Positions 42,087 to 52,168 are shown, counted from the stretch's first letter. The stretch: 64,000 bases of DNA from Streptomyces sp. MST-110588 (GCF_022695595.1 NZ_CP074380.1:6578001-6642000); one strand, 5' to 3'. Notes: generated by a model not told the origin, from the sequence alone. Numbers and translations: made by a program.

Positions 42087-42834
42087 GGGCAGGGGTACTC
42101 CACATCATCCGTGAGACCGCCCGCACACAGGTCGTGTACGGGCGGGTGCCTGTCCGGTGCCGCGCCGGTCCGCGGCAGGCCTGCGGACCGCGGCCGGACG
42201 GCGAGCCGCCGAAGCGGCTCCGCGCCGTCCCGCGCGGCAGGTTGCCAGTGAAGTTATCGGGCCGCACCGTCGAACATCAATGGACTACGGAGAAAACCTG
42301 TCACAAGCCGCGCATTGACGCCCTGTCAGCCCATCGCGGCACATGGCGCGGCACACGGCACGGCACCCGGCCCATCAGGGGGCGCACCACGGCGCCCGGC
42401 CCGCCGCATCGCGCACCACGGCGCCCGGCCCGCCACGGAGCACGCCGGGGCGCGCGGCCCGTCAGGGCGTCGTACGCCGCAGCGTGACGATGCTCAGCGG
42501 CGGCAGCGGCACCCGGGGCCCGTACCACCGCCCGGACGGCGCCGGACCGGCCGGGCGCCGGGTCAGCGGCCGGACCGCGACGGGGGCGGGCAGCCGCACG
42601 CTTCCGTACGGCCGGCGGTCGGGCCCTGGTGGCGGCTGGGGTGGCGGGGGCGTCACACCCGGCTCAACGAACGGGCTCTTGAGCGGTGGCGGCCACGGCG
42701 GCGCGTTCCTGCGGAGTTCAACCAACGCCCCCTGTCTTATCCGGTGCCACGCCTCTACGATGCGTGATCCACGTCACTTATCCGCGCTTTACTGTCGGGC
42801 TCCGTCACCCCCTTCCAGCCACCAGGAGAATCCC
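42087..42834. other. Long gene-poor spacer with 24-bp direct repeats
   Basis: About 750 nt. It carries the subtilisin promoter region, a 24-bp direct repeat (GCGCACCACGGCGCCCGGCC type) at 42382 and 42411, and a minus-strand frame (42462-42725) whose translation ends RVPLPPLSIVTLRR, similar to the last strand of some glycoside hydrolases. I regard that frame as a possible gene remnant without a start. Confidence 0.4.
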
Positions 42835-43179
42835 GTGAGCACCGCACCGCCCACCCGTCCGGGACCGCACGAGTTCCCGGACTTCACCGATGTCCAGTCC
42901 AGCGCGGAGTTCAGCGAACTACGCCGTGCCCACCGCTCCTTCGCCTTCCCGCTCACCATCGCCTTCATCGCCTGGTACCTGCTGTACGTCCTGCTCTCCA
43001 ACTACGCCGGCGACTTCATGGGCACCAAGGTCTTCGGCCATGTCAACGTCGCCTTCCTCCTCGGCGTCGCCCAGTTCCTGACGACCTTCCTCATCGCCTG
43101 GTGGTACTCCCGCCACGCCGCCGCCAAGCTCGACCCCAAGGCCGAGGCGATCAAGTCACGCCTGGAGGGCGACGCATGA
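42835..43179 (+). CDS. DUF485 small membrane protein, partner of the acetate symporter
   Basis: 114 aa, GTG 42835 with AGGAG upstream. RAHRSFAFPLTIAFIAWYLLYVLLSNYAGDFMG and VNVAFLLGVAQFLTTFLIAWWYSRHA give the two membrane segments of DUF485 proteins (YjcH of E. coli). Encoded directly before, and overlapping by ATGA, the symporter gene, the same order as yjcH-actP. Probably supports folding or activity of the carrier. Confidence 0.92.
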   Translation: MSTAPPTRPGPHEFPDFTDVQSSAEFSELRRAHRSFAFPLTIAFIAWYLLYVLLSNYAGDFMGTKVFGHVNVAFLLGVAQFLTTFLIAWWYSRHAAAKLDPKAEAIKSRLEGDA

Positions 43180-44834
43180 ACGCCATGTACGGCACGGACC
43201 ACGTGTACGGGACGAACGTCACGTACGAGCTCGCCGCCGGCGGTGCGGAGGAGCACCGCGCGCTGATCATCACACTCTTCGCCGTCTTCGTCGCGGCCAC
43301 CTTGGCCATCACCGTCTGGGCCGGGCGCCGCACCAAAGGGGCCGAGGACTTCTACGCCGGCGGCCGTCAGTTCAGCGGCTTCCAGAACGGCCTGGCCATC
43401 TCCGGCGACTACATGTCCGCCGCGTCCTTCCTGGGCATCGCCGGAGCCATCGCCCTGTTCGGCTACGACGGCTTCCTGTACTCCATCGGCTTCCTCGTCG
43501 CCTGGCTCGTGGCACTCCTGCTGGTCGCCGAACCGCTGCGCAACTCGGGCCGCTTCACGATGGGGGACGTACTGGCCTACCGGATGCGCCAGCGCCCGGT
43601 CCGTACGGCCGCCGGCATCTCCACCATCGTCGTCTCGATCTTCTACCTGCTCGCCCAGATGGCGGGCGCCGGCGCCCTGGTCACGCTGCTGCTCGGCATC
43701 ACCAGCGAGGCGGGGAAGATCTTCGTCGTCGTCCTGGTGGGCATCGTGATGATCCTCTACGTGTCCATCGGGGGCATGAAGGGCACCACCTGGGTCCAGA
43801 TGGTCAAGGCGGTCCTGCTGATCGCCGGAACCCTGCTGATCACCTTCCTGGTGATGCTCAAGTTCCACTTCAACATCTCCACCCTCCTCGGCAGGGCGGC
43901 GGAGGTCAGCGGCAAGGGCGCGGCCTTCCTGGAACCCGGCCTGAAGTACGGCGTGAGCGCCACCTCGAAGATCGACTTCATCTCGCTGGGCATCGCGCTG
44001 GTCCTGGGCACCGCCGGACTGCCGCACATCCTCATCCGCTTCTACACCGTGCCCACCGCCAAGGCCGCCCGTAAGTCCGTGAACTGGGCCATCGGCATCA
44101 TCGGCGCCTTCTACCTGATGACCATCGCCCTCGGCTTCGGCGCCGCGGCCCTGATCAGCCCCGACACGATCAAGGCATCCAACAAGGCGGGCAACACCGC
44201 CGCGCCGCTGCTGTCCCAGGAGATCGGCGGCGGTGCCGGCTCCACCGGCGGTGCGATCCTGCTGGCCGTCATCTCGGCGGTGGCCTTCGCCACCATCCTC
44301 GCCGTCGTCGCCGGCCTCACCCTGGCCTCGTCGTCCTCCTTCGCCCACGACCTGTACGCCAACGTCATCCGCAAGGGCAGGGTGACCGAGAAGGAGGAGA
44401 TGGCCGCCGCCCGGTGGGCCACGGTCGGCATCGGCGCGGTCGCCATCGTCCTGGGCGTCTTCGCGCGCGGCCTGAACGTCGCGGGCCTGGTGGCCCTGGC
44501 CTTCGCGGTCGCCGCCTCCGCCAACCTCCCGACGATCCTCTACAGCCTCTTCTGGAAGCGGTTCACCACTCAGGGCGCCCTGTGGTCCATCTACGGGGGA
44601 CTGGCCTCCTCCGTCCTGCTGGTGCTCTTCTCGCCGGTCGTCTCCGGCAAGGAGACCTCGATGTTCCCCGGCATGGACTTCCACTTCTTCCCGCTGGAGA
44701 ACCCCGGCCTGATCTCCATCCCGCTGGGGTTCCTGCTGGGCTGGCTAGGTTCGCTGCTGTCCAAGGAGGAGCCCGACGTGAAGAAGTACGCGGAACTGGA
44801 GGTACGGTCCCTCACCGGCACCGGAGCGCACTGA
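43176..44834 (+). CDS. Cation/acetate symporter (SSS family, ActP-like)
   Basis: 552 aa with about 13 membrane helices. Sodium:solute symporter signatures: FYAGGRQFSGFQNGLAISGDYMSAASFLG, GGMKGTTWVQ, LGTAGLPHILIRFYTV and VAFATILAVVAGLTLASSSSFAHDLY, the last containing the Na-site serines. Imports acetate and other short monocarboxylates. Coupled to DUF485. Followed by short GCGTACGGGGC repeats (44840-44900) and a terminator. Confidence 0.93.
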   Translation: MNAMYGTDHVYGTNVTYELAAGGAEEHRALIITLFAVFVAATLAITVWAGRRTKGAEDFYAGGRQFSGFQNGLAISGDYMSAASFLGIAGAIALFGYDGFLYSIGFLVAWLVALLLVAEPLRNSGRFTMGDVLAYRMRQRPVRTAAGISTIVVSIFYLLAQMAGAGALVTLLLGITSEAGKIFVVVLVGIVMILYVSIGGMKGTTWVQMVKAVLLIAGTLLITFLVMLKFHFNISTLLGRAAEVSGKGAAFLEPGLKYGVSATSKIDFISLGIALVLGTAGLPHILIRFYTVPTAKAARKSVNWAIGIIGAFYLMTIALGFGAAALISPDTIKASNKAGNTAAPLLSQEIGGGAGSTGGAILLAVISAVAFATILAVVAGLTLASSSSFAHDLYANVIRKGRVTEKEEMAAARWATVGIGAVAIVLGVFARGLNVAGLVALAFAVAASANLPTILYSLFWKRFTTQGALWSIYGGLASSVLLVLFSPVVSGKETSMFPGMDFHFFPLENPGLISIPLGFLLGWLGSLLSKEEPDVKKYAELEVRSLTGTGAH

Positions 44835-44923
44835 GCGCCGCAGCGTACGGGGAGCCGGGGCGTACGGGGCGTACGGGGCATACGGGGCGCTGAAGCGTAC
44901 AGAGCACCGGCGTGCAGGGAACC

Positions 44924-44959
44924 GAGGGCCGTGTCGTGGCCGCCCACGACGCGGCCCTC
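44924..44959. terminator. Terminator after the acetate symporter
   Basis: GAGGGCCGTGTCGTGG and CCACGACGCGGCCCTC pair over 16 bp with one T-G wobble and a 4-nt loop. Confidence 0.85.
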
Positions 44960-44989
44960 CGTGATCCGGTGACTCCTGGCTCCTGCCCG

Positions 44990-45012
44990 TTGTCAGACCC
45001 ATCGCGTAGGCT
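44990..45012 (+). promoter_or_regulatory. PafBC/RecA-NDp-like promoter element before moaA
   Basis: TTGTCAGAC, 8 nt (CCATCGCG), TAGGCT: correct spacing and a good -10; GAC replaces GTG at the end of the upstream box. It lies 36 nt before the moaA start. Confidence 0.5.
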
Positions 45013-45047
45013 CGAAGCCGAAGATCCGTGCTCGGGGAGGGGGCCCA

Positions 45048-46037
45048 GTGCTCATTGACACATTCGGTCGCGTGGCCACCGACCTGCGTGTTTCGCTGAC
45101 CGACCGGTGCAACTTGCGGTGTACGTACTGCATGCCGGAAGAGGGCCTGCAGTGGCTCGCCAAGCCCGACCTCCTGACCGACGACGAGATCGTGCGGCTG
45201 ATCGGTGTCGCGGTCACCGGCCTCGGCATCGAGGAGGTCCGCTTCACCGGCGGTGAACCGCTGCTGCGCCCGGGCCTGACCGGCATCGTGGAGCGGGTCG
45301 CCGCCCTCACCCCGCGCCCCCGGATGTCCCTGACCACCAACGGCATCGGGCTGGAGCGGACCGCCGCCGCCCTGCGCGCCGCCGGCCTGGACCGGGTGAA
45401 CGTCTCCCTGGACACGCTGCGCCCGGAGGTCTTCCAGGCCATGACCCGCCGCAAGCGCCACGACGACGTGCTGCGGGGCCTGGCGGCGGCCCGTGCCGCC
45501 GGCCTGACCCCGGTGAAGGTCAACAGCGTCCTGATGCCCGGCCTGAACGACGACGAGGCCCCCGACCTGCTGGCCTGGGCGGTCGAGAACGACTACGAGC
45601 TGCGTTTCATCGAGCAGATGCCGCTGGACGCCCAGCACGGCTGGAAGCGCCAGGGCATGATCACCGCCGGTGACATCCTTGCCTCGCTGCGCACCCGCTT
45701 CGAGCTGACCCCCGAAAGCCGGGACGAGCGCGGCTCCGCGCCCGCCGAGCGCTGGATCGTGGACGGCGGCCCGCACCGCGTCGGCGTCATCGCCTCGGTG
45801 ACCCGCCCCTTCTGCGCCGCCTGCGACCGTACGCGGCTGACCGCCGACGGTCAGATCCGTACGTGCCTGTTCGCCACCGAGGAGACGGACCTGCGGGCCG
45901 CACTGCGCTCCGGCGCCCCGGACGCGGAGATAGCGCGCATATGGAAGCAGGCGATGTGGGGCAAGAAGGCGGGCTCCGGCCTGGATGACCCGTCCTTCTC
46001 GCAGCCCGAGCGCCCGATGTCAGCGATCGGCGGCTGA
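45048..46037 (+). CDS. moaA: GTP 3',8-cyclase MoaA (molybdenum cofactor synthesis)
   Basis: 329 aa, GTG 45048 after GGGGAGGGGG. Radical-SAM cluster motif in DRCNLRCTYCMPEEGL (C-x3-C-x2-C), SAM-binding GGEPLLRP, the second cluster in FCAACDRTRLTADGQIRTCLF and the C-terminal Gly-Gly needed for activity. Converts GTP to the 3',8-cyclo intermediate of the pterin. Its 3' end overlaps the convergent small gene by 18 nt. No other moa gene is nearby. Confidence 0.96.
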   Translation: MLIDTFGRVATDLRVSLTDRCNLRCTYCMPEEGLQWLAKPDLLTDDEIVRLIGVAVTGLGIEEVRFTGGEPLLRPGLTGIVERVAALTPRPRMSLTTNGIGLERTAAALRAAGLDRVNVSLDTLRPEVFQAMTRRKRHDDVLRGLAAARAAGLTPVKVNSVLMPGLNDDEAPDLLAWAVENDYELRFIEQMPLDAQHGWKRQGMITAGDILASLRTRFELTPESRDERGSAPAERWIVDGGPHRVGVIASVTRPFCAACDRTRLTADGQIRTCLFATEETDLRAALRSGAPDAEIARIWKQAMWGKKAGSGLDDPSFSQPERPMSAIGG

Positions 46038-46337
46038 GTTCTCGTCCGGTCCGTCCTGCCCGTCTCGCCGGTCCTGCCGGTCCTGCCATTCCTCCAGCGT
46101 GCACACATCCTTCAAGAAGCCCCGCACGCCAAGGAAATGGGACAGATGCTCACGGTGCTTCTCGCAGGCCAGCCAGGTCTTGCGGCGCTCGGGGGTGTGC
46201 AGCTTGGGGTTGTTCCACGCCAGCACCCACACCGCGTCGGCGCGGCAGCCCTTGGCCGAGCAGATGACGGCCTCGGCCGGGGAGTCCTTGCCGCCGGAGC
46301 CCGCCGCCTCTGGATTCGTTGAATCGGGGAAGTTCAC
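46020..46337 (-). CDS. Conserved small protein with paired cysteines (acetone carboxylase-type label elsewhere)
   Basis: 105 aa from GTG 46337. CSAKGCRADAVWVLAWNNPKLHTPERRKTWLACEKHREHLSHFLGVRGF contains three Cys and several His in a likely zinc site (C-x4-C ... C-x2-H-x2-H). I remember near-identical Streptomyces proteins labelled acetone carboxylase without experimental basis. A -10 hexamer TAGGGT ends 7 nt before the GTG and no ribosome site fits, so a leaderless mRNA is likely. The tail is a Gln/Asp/Arg repeat. Confidence 0.8.
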   Translation of the reverse strand: MNFPDSTNPEAAGSGGKDSPAEAVICSAKGCRADAVWVLAWNNPKLHTPERRKTWLACEKHREHLSHFLGVRGFLKDVCTLEEWQDRQDRRDGQDGPDENSAADR

Positions 46338-46578
46338 GACCTCAACCCTACGTCTCACGGTGCTGCGTACCGCCGGGCAGTACCGCCGGGCACCGGAAGC
46401 GGACATGGCGACGCCGGGCAGCCACGGGGGGAGCCGCCCGGCGTCGGTCCGTCGCTCCGACGGGGGATGCGGAGCGCGTACGCAGTATGTCATGGGCGAC
46501 CCGGCGCAGTGCACCGGAACCGCATGATTGATCTGAGCTTTTCTTGAGCTTTGCTGACCGCCCGGAGATCCGCGGAGG

Positions 46579-46952
46579 TCAGCTCTGCTCACGCCGGGGT
46601 TCGCCGAAGTCCGGCCGTGCGGCTTCCGGGACGGGTTCCGCCCGCCCGCTGTGGCCTCCGGGGCCCAGCATCGGCCGGGTGGGCGCGGGGATGAACGTCG
46701 ACGGGAGTGAAGGGGCGTTCTCCCGCCCGGCGTTGGCGATCACGACCGCGATGTAGGGAAGGGCTATGCCCAGGACCAGCGTGGCGATGGCGACGTGACG
46801 CTCGATGTTCCAGAGCACGGCCGTGAGCACGACGGCCACCGTCCGCACCGACATGGAGATCACATACCGGCGCTGCCTGCCCCGTACATCCTCCGACAGC
46901 CCCCGACGGGCCCCGTGATCCGGATGGCCTGGGCGCCGGTCTGCTTCCGCAT
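46579..46952 (-). CDS. DUF3099 membrane protein, frameshifted near the N-terminus
   Basis: About 124 aa when repaired. ATG 46952 gives RKQTGAQAIRITG; after adding one base in the C4 run at 46911-46914 the frame continues ARRGLSEDVRGRQRRYVISMSVRT and two membrane segments (VAVVLTAVLWNI and IATLVLGIALPYIAVVIANAG), the classical DUF3099 sequence. As printed, the N-terminus would read from an unrelated frame (start 46965). Function unknown; ends with a Pro/Glu-rich cytosolic tail. Confidence 0.85.
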
Positions 46953-47171
46953 CACGTTCCACCACCTGCTTGTCGTGCCGGAATCCGCCTGCCTCCGGAC
47001 GTATCCCACGTTACGCCGCGTCTGCGCAGCCTTCGAGACCGGGGCGCGACACACGGTGACCGGGTACGGACCGGCGTCGTGGGGAGCGGCCCGTCCGGCG
47101 TGCGGCGTAGCGCTCCGGGGCGAAACTGGCGGTGCACGGCCGCGTTGCGGCGCGCCGCTAGAGGAGGCGAC

Positions 47172-47444
47172 ATGACTTGGTTGTGGGCAATCATCGTGGG
47201 CCTGGTTCTGGGCCTGCTCGCGAAGGCCATCATCCCGGGCAAGCAGCAGATTCCACTCTGGCTGACCGTCATCTTCGGCATGCTCGGCAGTGTGCTGGGC
47301 AACTGGCTGGCGACCGGCATCGGAGTCAACGACACCAAGGGCATCGACTGGACGCGGCATCTGCTGCAACTCGTCGGAGCGGTCGTGGTGGTCGCGATCG
47401 GTGACCGCCTGTGGGCCGCCGTCCGAGGCAGAAGCACCACCTGA
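47172..47444 (+). CDS. GlsB/YeaQ/YmgE family stress membrane protein
   Basis: 90 aa, ATG 47172 with GAGGAGG. Three hydrophobic segments: WLWAIIVGLVLGLLAKAIIPG, WLTVIFGMLGSVLGNWLATG (the G-x-x-G-x-x-x-G pattern of transglycosylase-associated proteins) and LLQLVGAVVVVAIGDRLW. Members are small stress-induced membrane proteins; role not established. Ends at a strong terminator shared with tyrS. Confidence 0.92.
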   Translation: MTWLWAIIVGLVLGLLAKAIIPGKQQIPLWLTVIFGMLGSVLGNWLATGIGVNDTKGIDWTRHLLQLVGAVVVVAIGDRLWAAVRGRSTT

Positions 47445-47488
47445 ACCACCGATCGCAAAGAGCGGCAACAGTCACAGCAGCATCAGCA

Positions 47489-47533
47489 GATGAGGGCGGC
47501 CGGCGCACACCCAGCGCGCCGGCCGCCCTCATC
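47489..47533. terminator. Bidirectional terminator between GlsB-like gene and tyrS
   Basis: An 18-bp perfect stem (47489-47506 with 47516-47533; core GAGGGCGGCCGGCGC) and a 9-nt loop. Confidence 0.9.
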
Positions 47534-47572
47534 CAAGAAGGGCGAACCCTGCCCCATGCCGTACCGGCGGTA

Positions 47573-48976
47573 CTAGCGCCCTTGAAGCTGGGCCAGTTTG
47601 CGGCCGGCCTTCAGGTACGTGGTTCCCGGCAGGGCGGCCAGCTTCTCCGAAAGCACCTCGCCCAGCGGGCGGATCGCCTCCGCCTCGGAGAGCACCACCG
47701 TCTCCTGGCCCGCGTCGGACTCCACGACCAGCCGCAGCGCGTTCTGCTTGGCCAGCCGGCGGGCCGCCGAGGCACTGGGGGTGAATTCCAGGACCTTGGA
47801 CAGCACCACCGTGACCGGCTCGGTGCCGTGCTCGGCCACGTCCACCACCGGCAGCGTCCCGACGTCCGCGAAGGACTTCTTGGAGAACTGGGCGGTGAAC
47901 CCGGCGCGGGCCGCCATCGCCGCCTGCGGTCCGTACAGCGCGGAGACGACCTCACCCGCGAGGATCTTCTTGAGGTCCATCGGGTGCAGCGAGGAGTCCG
48001 CCAGCCGCGACCCTACGAGCGCGACCTCCTCGTCCGTCCACTCCGTCCACGCCTTCAGGTACGGCTCGACCAGCCGGTCCGGCACCGACATGATCTTGCC
48101 GAAGACGTCGTCGGCGGGCGCGCCGAGGCCGATGTAGTTGCCCTTGGACTTGGACATCTTGGCGCCCGAGCCGTCCGTGCCCTCGATCAGCGGCATGGTG
48201 ACCACGAGCTGCGGGCGCTGGCCGCGCAGCTCCATGAGCTTGCGGCCCATCTGGAGGTTGAGGAGCTGGTCGGCGCCGCCCAGCTCCACATCGCACTCCA
48301 GCGCCACCGAGTCCAGCCCCTGCGCGATCGGGTACAGCAGCTCGGACATCGTCAGCCCGGAGCCCTGCGCCAGCCGCGTACGGAAGTCCTCGCGCTGCAG
48401 GAGCTGGGAGACCGGGACCTGGGCGAGCAGGGAGAGCAGCTCGGGGAAGGTGTAGGGCGCCAGCCACTCGCTGTTCTGCCGGAAGCTGACCTTCTCGAAG
48501 TCGAAGAAGGGGCGGACCTGCTCCTGGTAGCCGGCGAGGTTGCGTGCGATGTCCTCGTCGGTCAGCGGCGGACGCTCGGCGGTACGGCCGGTCGGGTCGC
48601 CGATCTTGGCCGTGAAGTCACCGATGAGCAGCGTGACGTCGTGGCCCATCCGCTGGAAGCGGCTGAGGATGATCATCGGTACGGCGTGCCCGAGGTGCAC
48701 GTCGGCCGCCGTCGGGTCGATGCCCAGCTTGATGCTCAGGCCCTCGCCCGCCGACCGGCGCTCCTCGATCCGCTCGGCGAGCTTCTCGACGCCCGGCAGC
48801 ACCTCCACCGTACGGGCGGCGATCAGCTCCGCCTGCTCCTTGGCCGTCAGGTCCGTCAGGTCCAGATAGCGCCGCGCGCCCGTCTCCTTGAGCAGCTCCT
48901 CGACCGTGGAGTCGGCGGAGAGATCTGCACGGAGCAGTGCGCTGGCGCGGGCGACGGATTCGCCGAGGCGTGTCAT
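47573..48976 (-). CDS. tyrS: Tyrosyl-tRNA synthetase
   Basis: 467 aa. Class I signatures HLGHA (HIGH, about residue 88) and KMSKSKGN, tyrosine pocket YPIAQGLDSVALECDVELGGADQLLNL, and a C-terminal S4-like RNA-binding domain (SAARRLAKQNALRLVVE...LKAGRKLAQLQ). Charges tRNA-Tyr. An N-terminal extension of about 35 residues precedes the catalytic domain. No T-box elements were seen in the 170 nt upstream, which instead hold CCGCCTC-type repeats. Confidence 0.96.
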   Translation of the reverse strand: MTRLGESVARASALLRADLSADSTVEELLKETGARRYLDLTDLTAKEQAELIAARTVEVLPGVEKLAERIEERRSAGEGLSIKLGIDPTAADVHLGHAVPMIILSRFQRMGHDVTLLIGDFTAKIGDPTGRTAERPPLTDEDIARNLAGYQEQVRPFFDFEKVSFRQNSEWLAPYTFPELLSLLAQVPVSQLLQREDFRTRLAQGSGLTMSELLYPIAQGLDSVALECDVELGGADQLLNLQMGRKLMELRGQRPQLVVTMPLIEGTDGSGAKMSKSKGNYIGLGAPADDVFGKIMSVPDRLVEPYLKAWTEWTDEEVALVGSRLADSSLHPMDLKKILAGEVVSALYGPQAAMAARAGFTAQFSKKSFADVGTLPVVDVAEHGTEPVTVVLSKVLEFTPSASAARRLAKQNALRLVVESDAGQETVVLSEAEAIRPLGEVLSEKLAALPGTTYLKAGRKLAQLQGR

Positions 48977-49149
48977 GGCGTTCCTGATCGATCGATGGTC
49001 CCGAATGGGAGGACGAAAGGAGAGTCTATTATCCGCACCTCCTCCGCCTCCCCGTCTCTTCCGCCTCCCGGCCTCTCACCGCCTCCCGCCTCTCCGCCTC
49101 CCGCCTCTTCCACCTGTCCCGCCTTCCCGGCGACGGGGCGGGCAGCGGA

Positions 49150-50562
49150 TCACACCCCGGGGCTGACCGAACTCATGTTGAAGTCCGGAACGCGCAGCGG
49201 CGGCATGGCGGCCCGGGTGAAGTAGTCGCTCCACTCCCGCGGCAGTGTGCGCTCCGTACGGCCCGCCTCCACCGCCCGGGACAGCAGGTCCACCGGTGAC
49301 TCGTTGAAGCGGAAATTGTTGACCTCGCCGGTCACCTCCCCGTTCTCCACCAGGTAGACGCCGTCCCGGGTCAGCCCCGTCAGCAGCAGCGTCGCCGGGT
49401 CGACCTCGCGGATGTACCACAGGCAGGTCAGCAGCAGCCCCCGCTCGGTGCCGGCCACCATCTCCTCCAGGGAGCGGGTGCCGCCGCCCTCCAGCAGCAG
49501 GTTGTCGATGCCCGGCGCCACCGGGAGGCCGGTCAGCTCCGCGCTGTGCCGGGTGGTGACCAGCCGGTTCAGCTCTCCCTCGCGGATCCACTCGGTGGGC
49601 TCCAGCGGCAGCCCGTTGTCGAAGACGGACGCGTCGTCGCCGGAGCTGTGCGCCAGGACGAACGGCGCGCACTGGAGCCCCGGCGCGTGCGGATCGCTGC
49701 GCAGCGTCAGCGGCAGCGCGCAGATCCGCTCGCCCAGACGGGTGCCGCCGCCGGGCCGGGAGAAGACGGTACGGCCCTCGGCGGCGTCCCGGGCGGCGGC
49801 CGACCAGATCTGGTAGATCAGCAGGTCCGCGACGGCGGTGGGCGGCAGCAGCGTCTCGTACCGCCCGGCCGGCAGCTCGATCCGGCGCCGCGCCCAGTCC
49901 AGCCGCCGGCTCAGCTCCTCGTCCATCGCCAGCGGGTCCACGTCCCGGAAGTCACGGGTGGAGCGCCCCGCCCAGGCCGAGCGGGCCCGGTCCGGGGACT
50001 TGGCGTTCAGCTCCAGCGTGCCGGTGGGCTGGTCGTGGCGCAGCCGCAGTCCGGTGGAGGTGCCGAGGTAGGAGGAGACGATCTCGTGGTGGGCGAAGCC
50101 GTACAGCTCCCGGTCGCCGGAGCGGGCCCGCTTGAAGGATTCGCCGAGCGCGGGCGCGAAGTCGGCGAAGACCTCGGAGGACGTCTCGGCCGGGGCGTCG
50201 GTGAAGTCGCCGCCGGGCGCGACGCCGGTCACCAGGGGGCGGGCGTCCTCGGCCGGGCCCGCGGCGCGCGCGGTGGCCTCCGCGGCCCGTACGAGCGGCT
50301 CCAGGTCGGCCGCGGTGACGGCGGCCCGTGAGACCACGCCGCAGGCCGTGCCCTGCGCGCCGTCCACGGTCGCCATGACGGTGACCGTACGGCCGCGGGT
50401 GACGCCGTTGGTGGTCAGCGCGTTGCCCGCCCAGCGGAGATGGGCGGTGGAGGACTCCTCGGCCAGGACCACACAGCCGTCGGCCCGGGACAGCTCCAGC
50501 GCCCGCTCGACGATCTCGTGCGGCTTCGTACGGCCAGGACCCATCGGCCTGCGCGGGCTCAT
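49150..50562 (-). CDS. TldE/PmbA-type metallopeptidase subunit
   Basis: 470 aa, ATG 50562, overlapping the tldD stop by ATGA. Domain pattern of Tld[41 protein letters not shown] at the start, and [91 protein letters not shown] in the second half. It lacks the HExxxH motif, which is in TldD. TldD/TldE heterodimers degrade unfolded peptides and process ribosomal peptides and toxins. The frame remains open far upstream, but the overlap with tldD and the family length set this start. Confidence 0.92.
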   Translation of the reverse strand: MSPRRPMGPGRTKPHEIVERALELSRADGCVVLAEESSTAHLRWAGNALTTNGVTRGRTVTVMATVDGAQGTACGVVSRAAVTAADLEPLVRAAEATARAAGPAEDARPLVTGVAPGGDFTDAPAETSSEVFADFAPALGESFKRARSGDRELYGFAHHEIVSSYLGTSTGLRLRHDQPTGTLELNAKSPDRARSAWAGRSTRDFRDVDPLAMDEELSRRLDWARRRIELPAGRYETLLPPTAVADLLIYQIWSAAARDAAEGRTVFSRPGGGTRLGERICALPLTLRSDPHAPGLQCAPFVLAHSSGDDASVFDNGLPLEPTEWIREGELNRLVTTRHSAELTGLPVAPGIDNLLLEGGGTRSLEEMVAGTERGLLLTCLWYIREVDPATLLLTGLTRDGVYLVENGEVTGEVNNFRFNESPVDLLSRAVEAGRTERTLPREWSDYFTRAAMPPLRVPDFNMSSVSPGV

Positions 50563-52168
50563 CGGCCGGCCTCCTGCGTGGTGTTGAGGATGGTGACGCC
50601 CGTGAACAGGGCGGACGGGCAGCCGTGCGAGACGGCGGCGACCTGGCCGGGCTGTGCCTTGCCGCAGTTGAACGCGCCGCCCAGGACGTAGGTCTGCGGG
50701 CCGCCGACCGCGGCCATCGAGCCCCAGAAGTCGGTCGTGGTCGCCTGGTAGGCCACGTCGCGGAGCTGCCCGGCCAGCTCCCCGTTCTTGATCCTGAAGA
50801 ACCGCTGGCCGGTGAACTGGAAGTTGTAGCGCTGCATGTCGATGGACCAGGAGCGGTCCCCGACGACGTAGATGCCGTCCTCCACGCCCGCGATCAGGTC
50901 GCGGGTCGAGGGCCCGGCGGGCGCCGGCTGGAGGGAGACGTTCGCCATCCGCTGGACGGGGACATGGCTCGGGGAGTCCGCGTACGCGCACCCGTTGGAC
51001 CGTTCGAAGCCGGTCAGCCGTGCCATCCGCCGGTCGAGCTGGTAGCCGACCAGGGTGCCGTCCCGGACCAGGTCCCAGGACTGGGCGGCCACGCCCTCGT
51101 CGTCGTACCCGACCGTCGCCAGGCCGTGCTCGACGGTCCGGTCGCCCGTCACGTTCATGACCTGCGAGCCGTACTTCAGCGTGCCGAGCTGGTCGAAGGT
51201 GGCGAAGGAGGTACCCGCGTACGCCGCCTCGTAGCCCAGGGCCCGGTCCAGTTCGGTGGCGTGCCCGATCGACTCGTGGATCGTCAGCCACAGGTTGGAG
51301 GGGTCGATGACCAGGTCGTACGTGCCGGGCCGCACGCTGGGCGCGCGCATCTTCCCGGCGAGGTGGTCCGGGATCCGCTCCAGCTCCGCGTCCCAGTCGT
51401 GGTGCCCGCCGGTCAGGTACTCCCAGCCGCGGCCGACCGGCGGCGCGAGGGTACGCATCGAGTCGAAGCCGCCGCCGGCCGGGTCCACCGCGACCGCAGT
51501 CAGGCGCGGGTGCACCCGTACCCGCTGCTGCGTCGTGGTGGTGCCCGCGGTGTCCGCGTAGAACTTGTTCTCCTGTACGGCGGTCAGCTCGGCGTCCGTG
51601 TGCGCCACGCCCTCGGCGCGCAGCAGCCGGGCGCTCCACTCCTCCAGCAGCCCGGTCTGTTCGGCGTCCGGCACGTCGAACGGGTTGATCTCGTAGGAGG
51701 AGACCCAGGTGCGGTCCGGGTAGGCGGGCTCGTCCGCCAGCTCCACCCGGCCGCCCGCGCCGCCTTCCGCGCCGGCCGACTCGATCACCTTCGCCGACAG
51801 CTTCGCCATCGCCACCGCCTGCGAGGCCACCCGCGCCGCGGCGTCCATCGTCAGATCCACGCCGGAGGCGAACCCCCAGGCGCCGCCGTGCACCACGCGG
51901 ACGGCGTAGCCGGTGTCGGTGGTGTCCGAGGCCGCTGCCGGACGGGCGTCGCGCAGCCGCCGCTCCGCCACCCGTATCCGCTCGAAGCGGAAGTCCGCGT
52001 GGTCGGCGCCCAGCGCCCGGGCCCGGGCCAGCGCCGCGTCGGCCAGCGCGCGCAGCGGCAGGGCCAGGAAGGACTCCTCGATGGGACGGGGAGCACCCGG
52101 CGCGGGGGTGCGGAAGATGTGGGGGGTGTATGAGGTGTGGTGGAACCAGGCGTGGGTGTAGCAGGCAC
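50559..52168 (-). CDS. tldD: TldD metallopeptidase, start probably frameshifted
   Basis: About 536 aa. The zinc site HESIGHATELD (H-E-x-x-x-H) and GCAYADSPSHVPVQRMANVSL, TTDFWGSMAAVGGPQTYVLGGAFNCGKAQPGQ are diagnostic. The continuous frame starts at ATG 52193 but lacks a ribosome site and begins with an odd RACYTHAWFHHTSYT stretch. GTG 52168 has a perfect GGGAGGAC before it and would read PATPTPGSTTPHTPPTSSA; it joins IEESFLALPLRAL if one base is missing from the five-base run at 52104-52108. I prefer that start. Partner of TldE downstream. Confidence 0.88.

Noticed and set aside
48977..49149. T-box leader upstream of tyrS
   Set aside because: No specifier loop or TGGNACCGCG-type antiterminator sequence is present.
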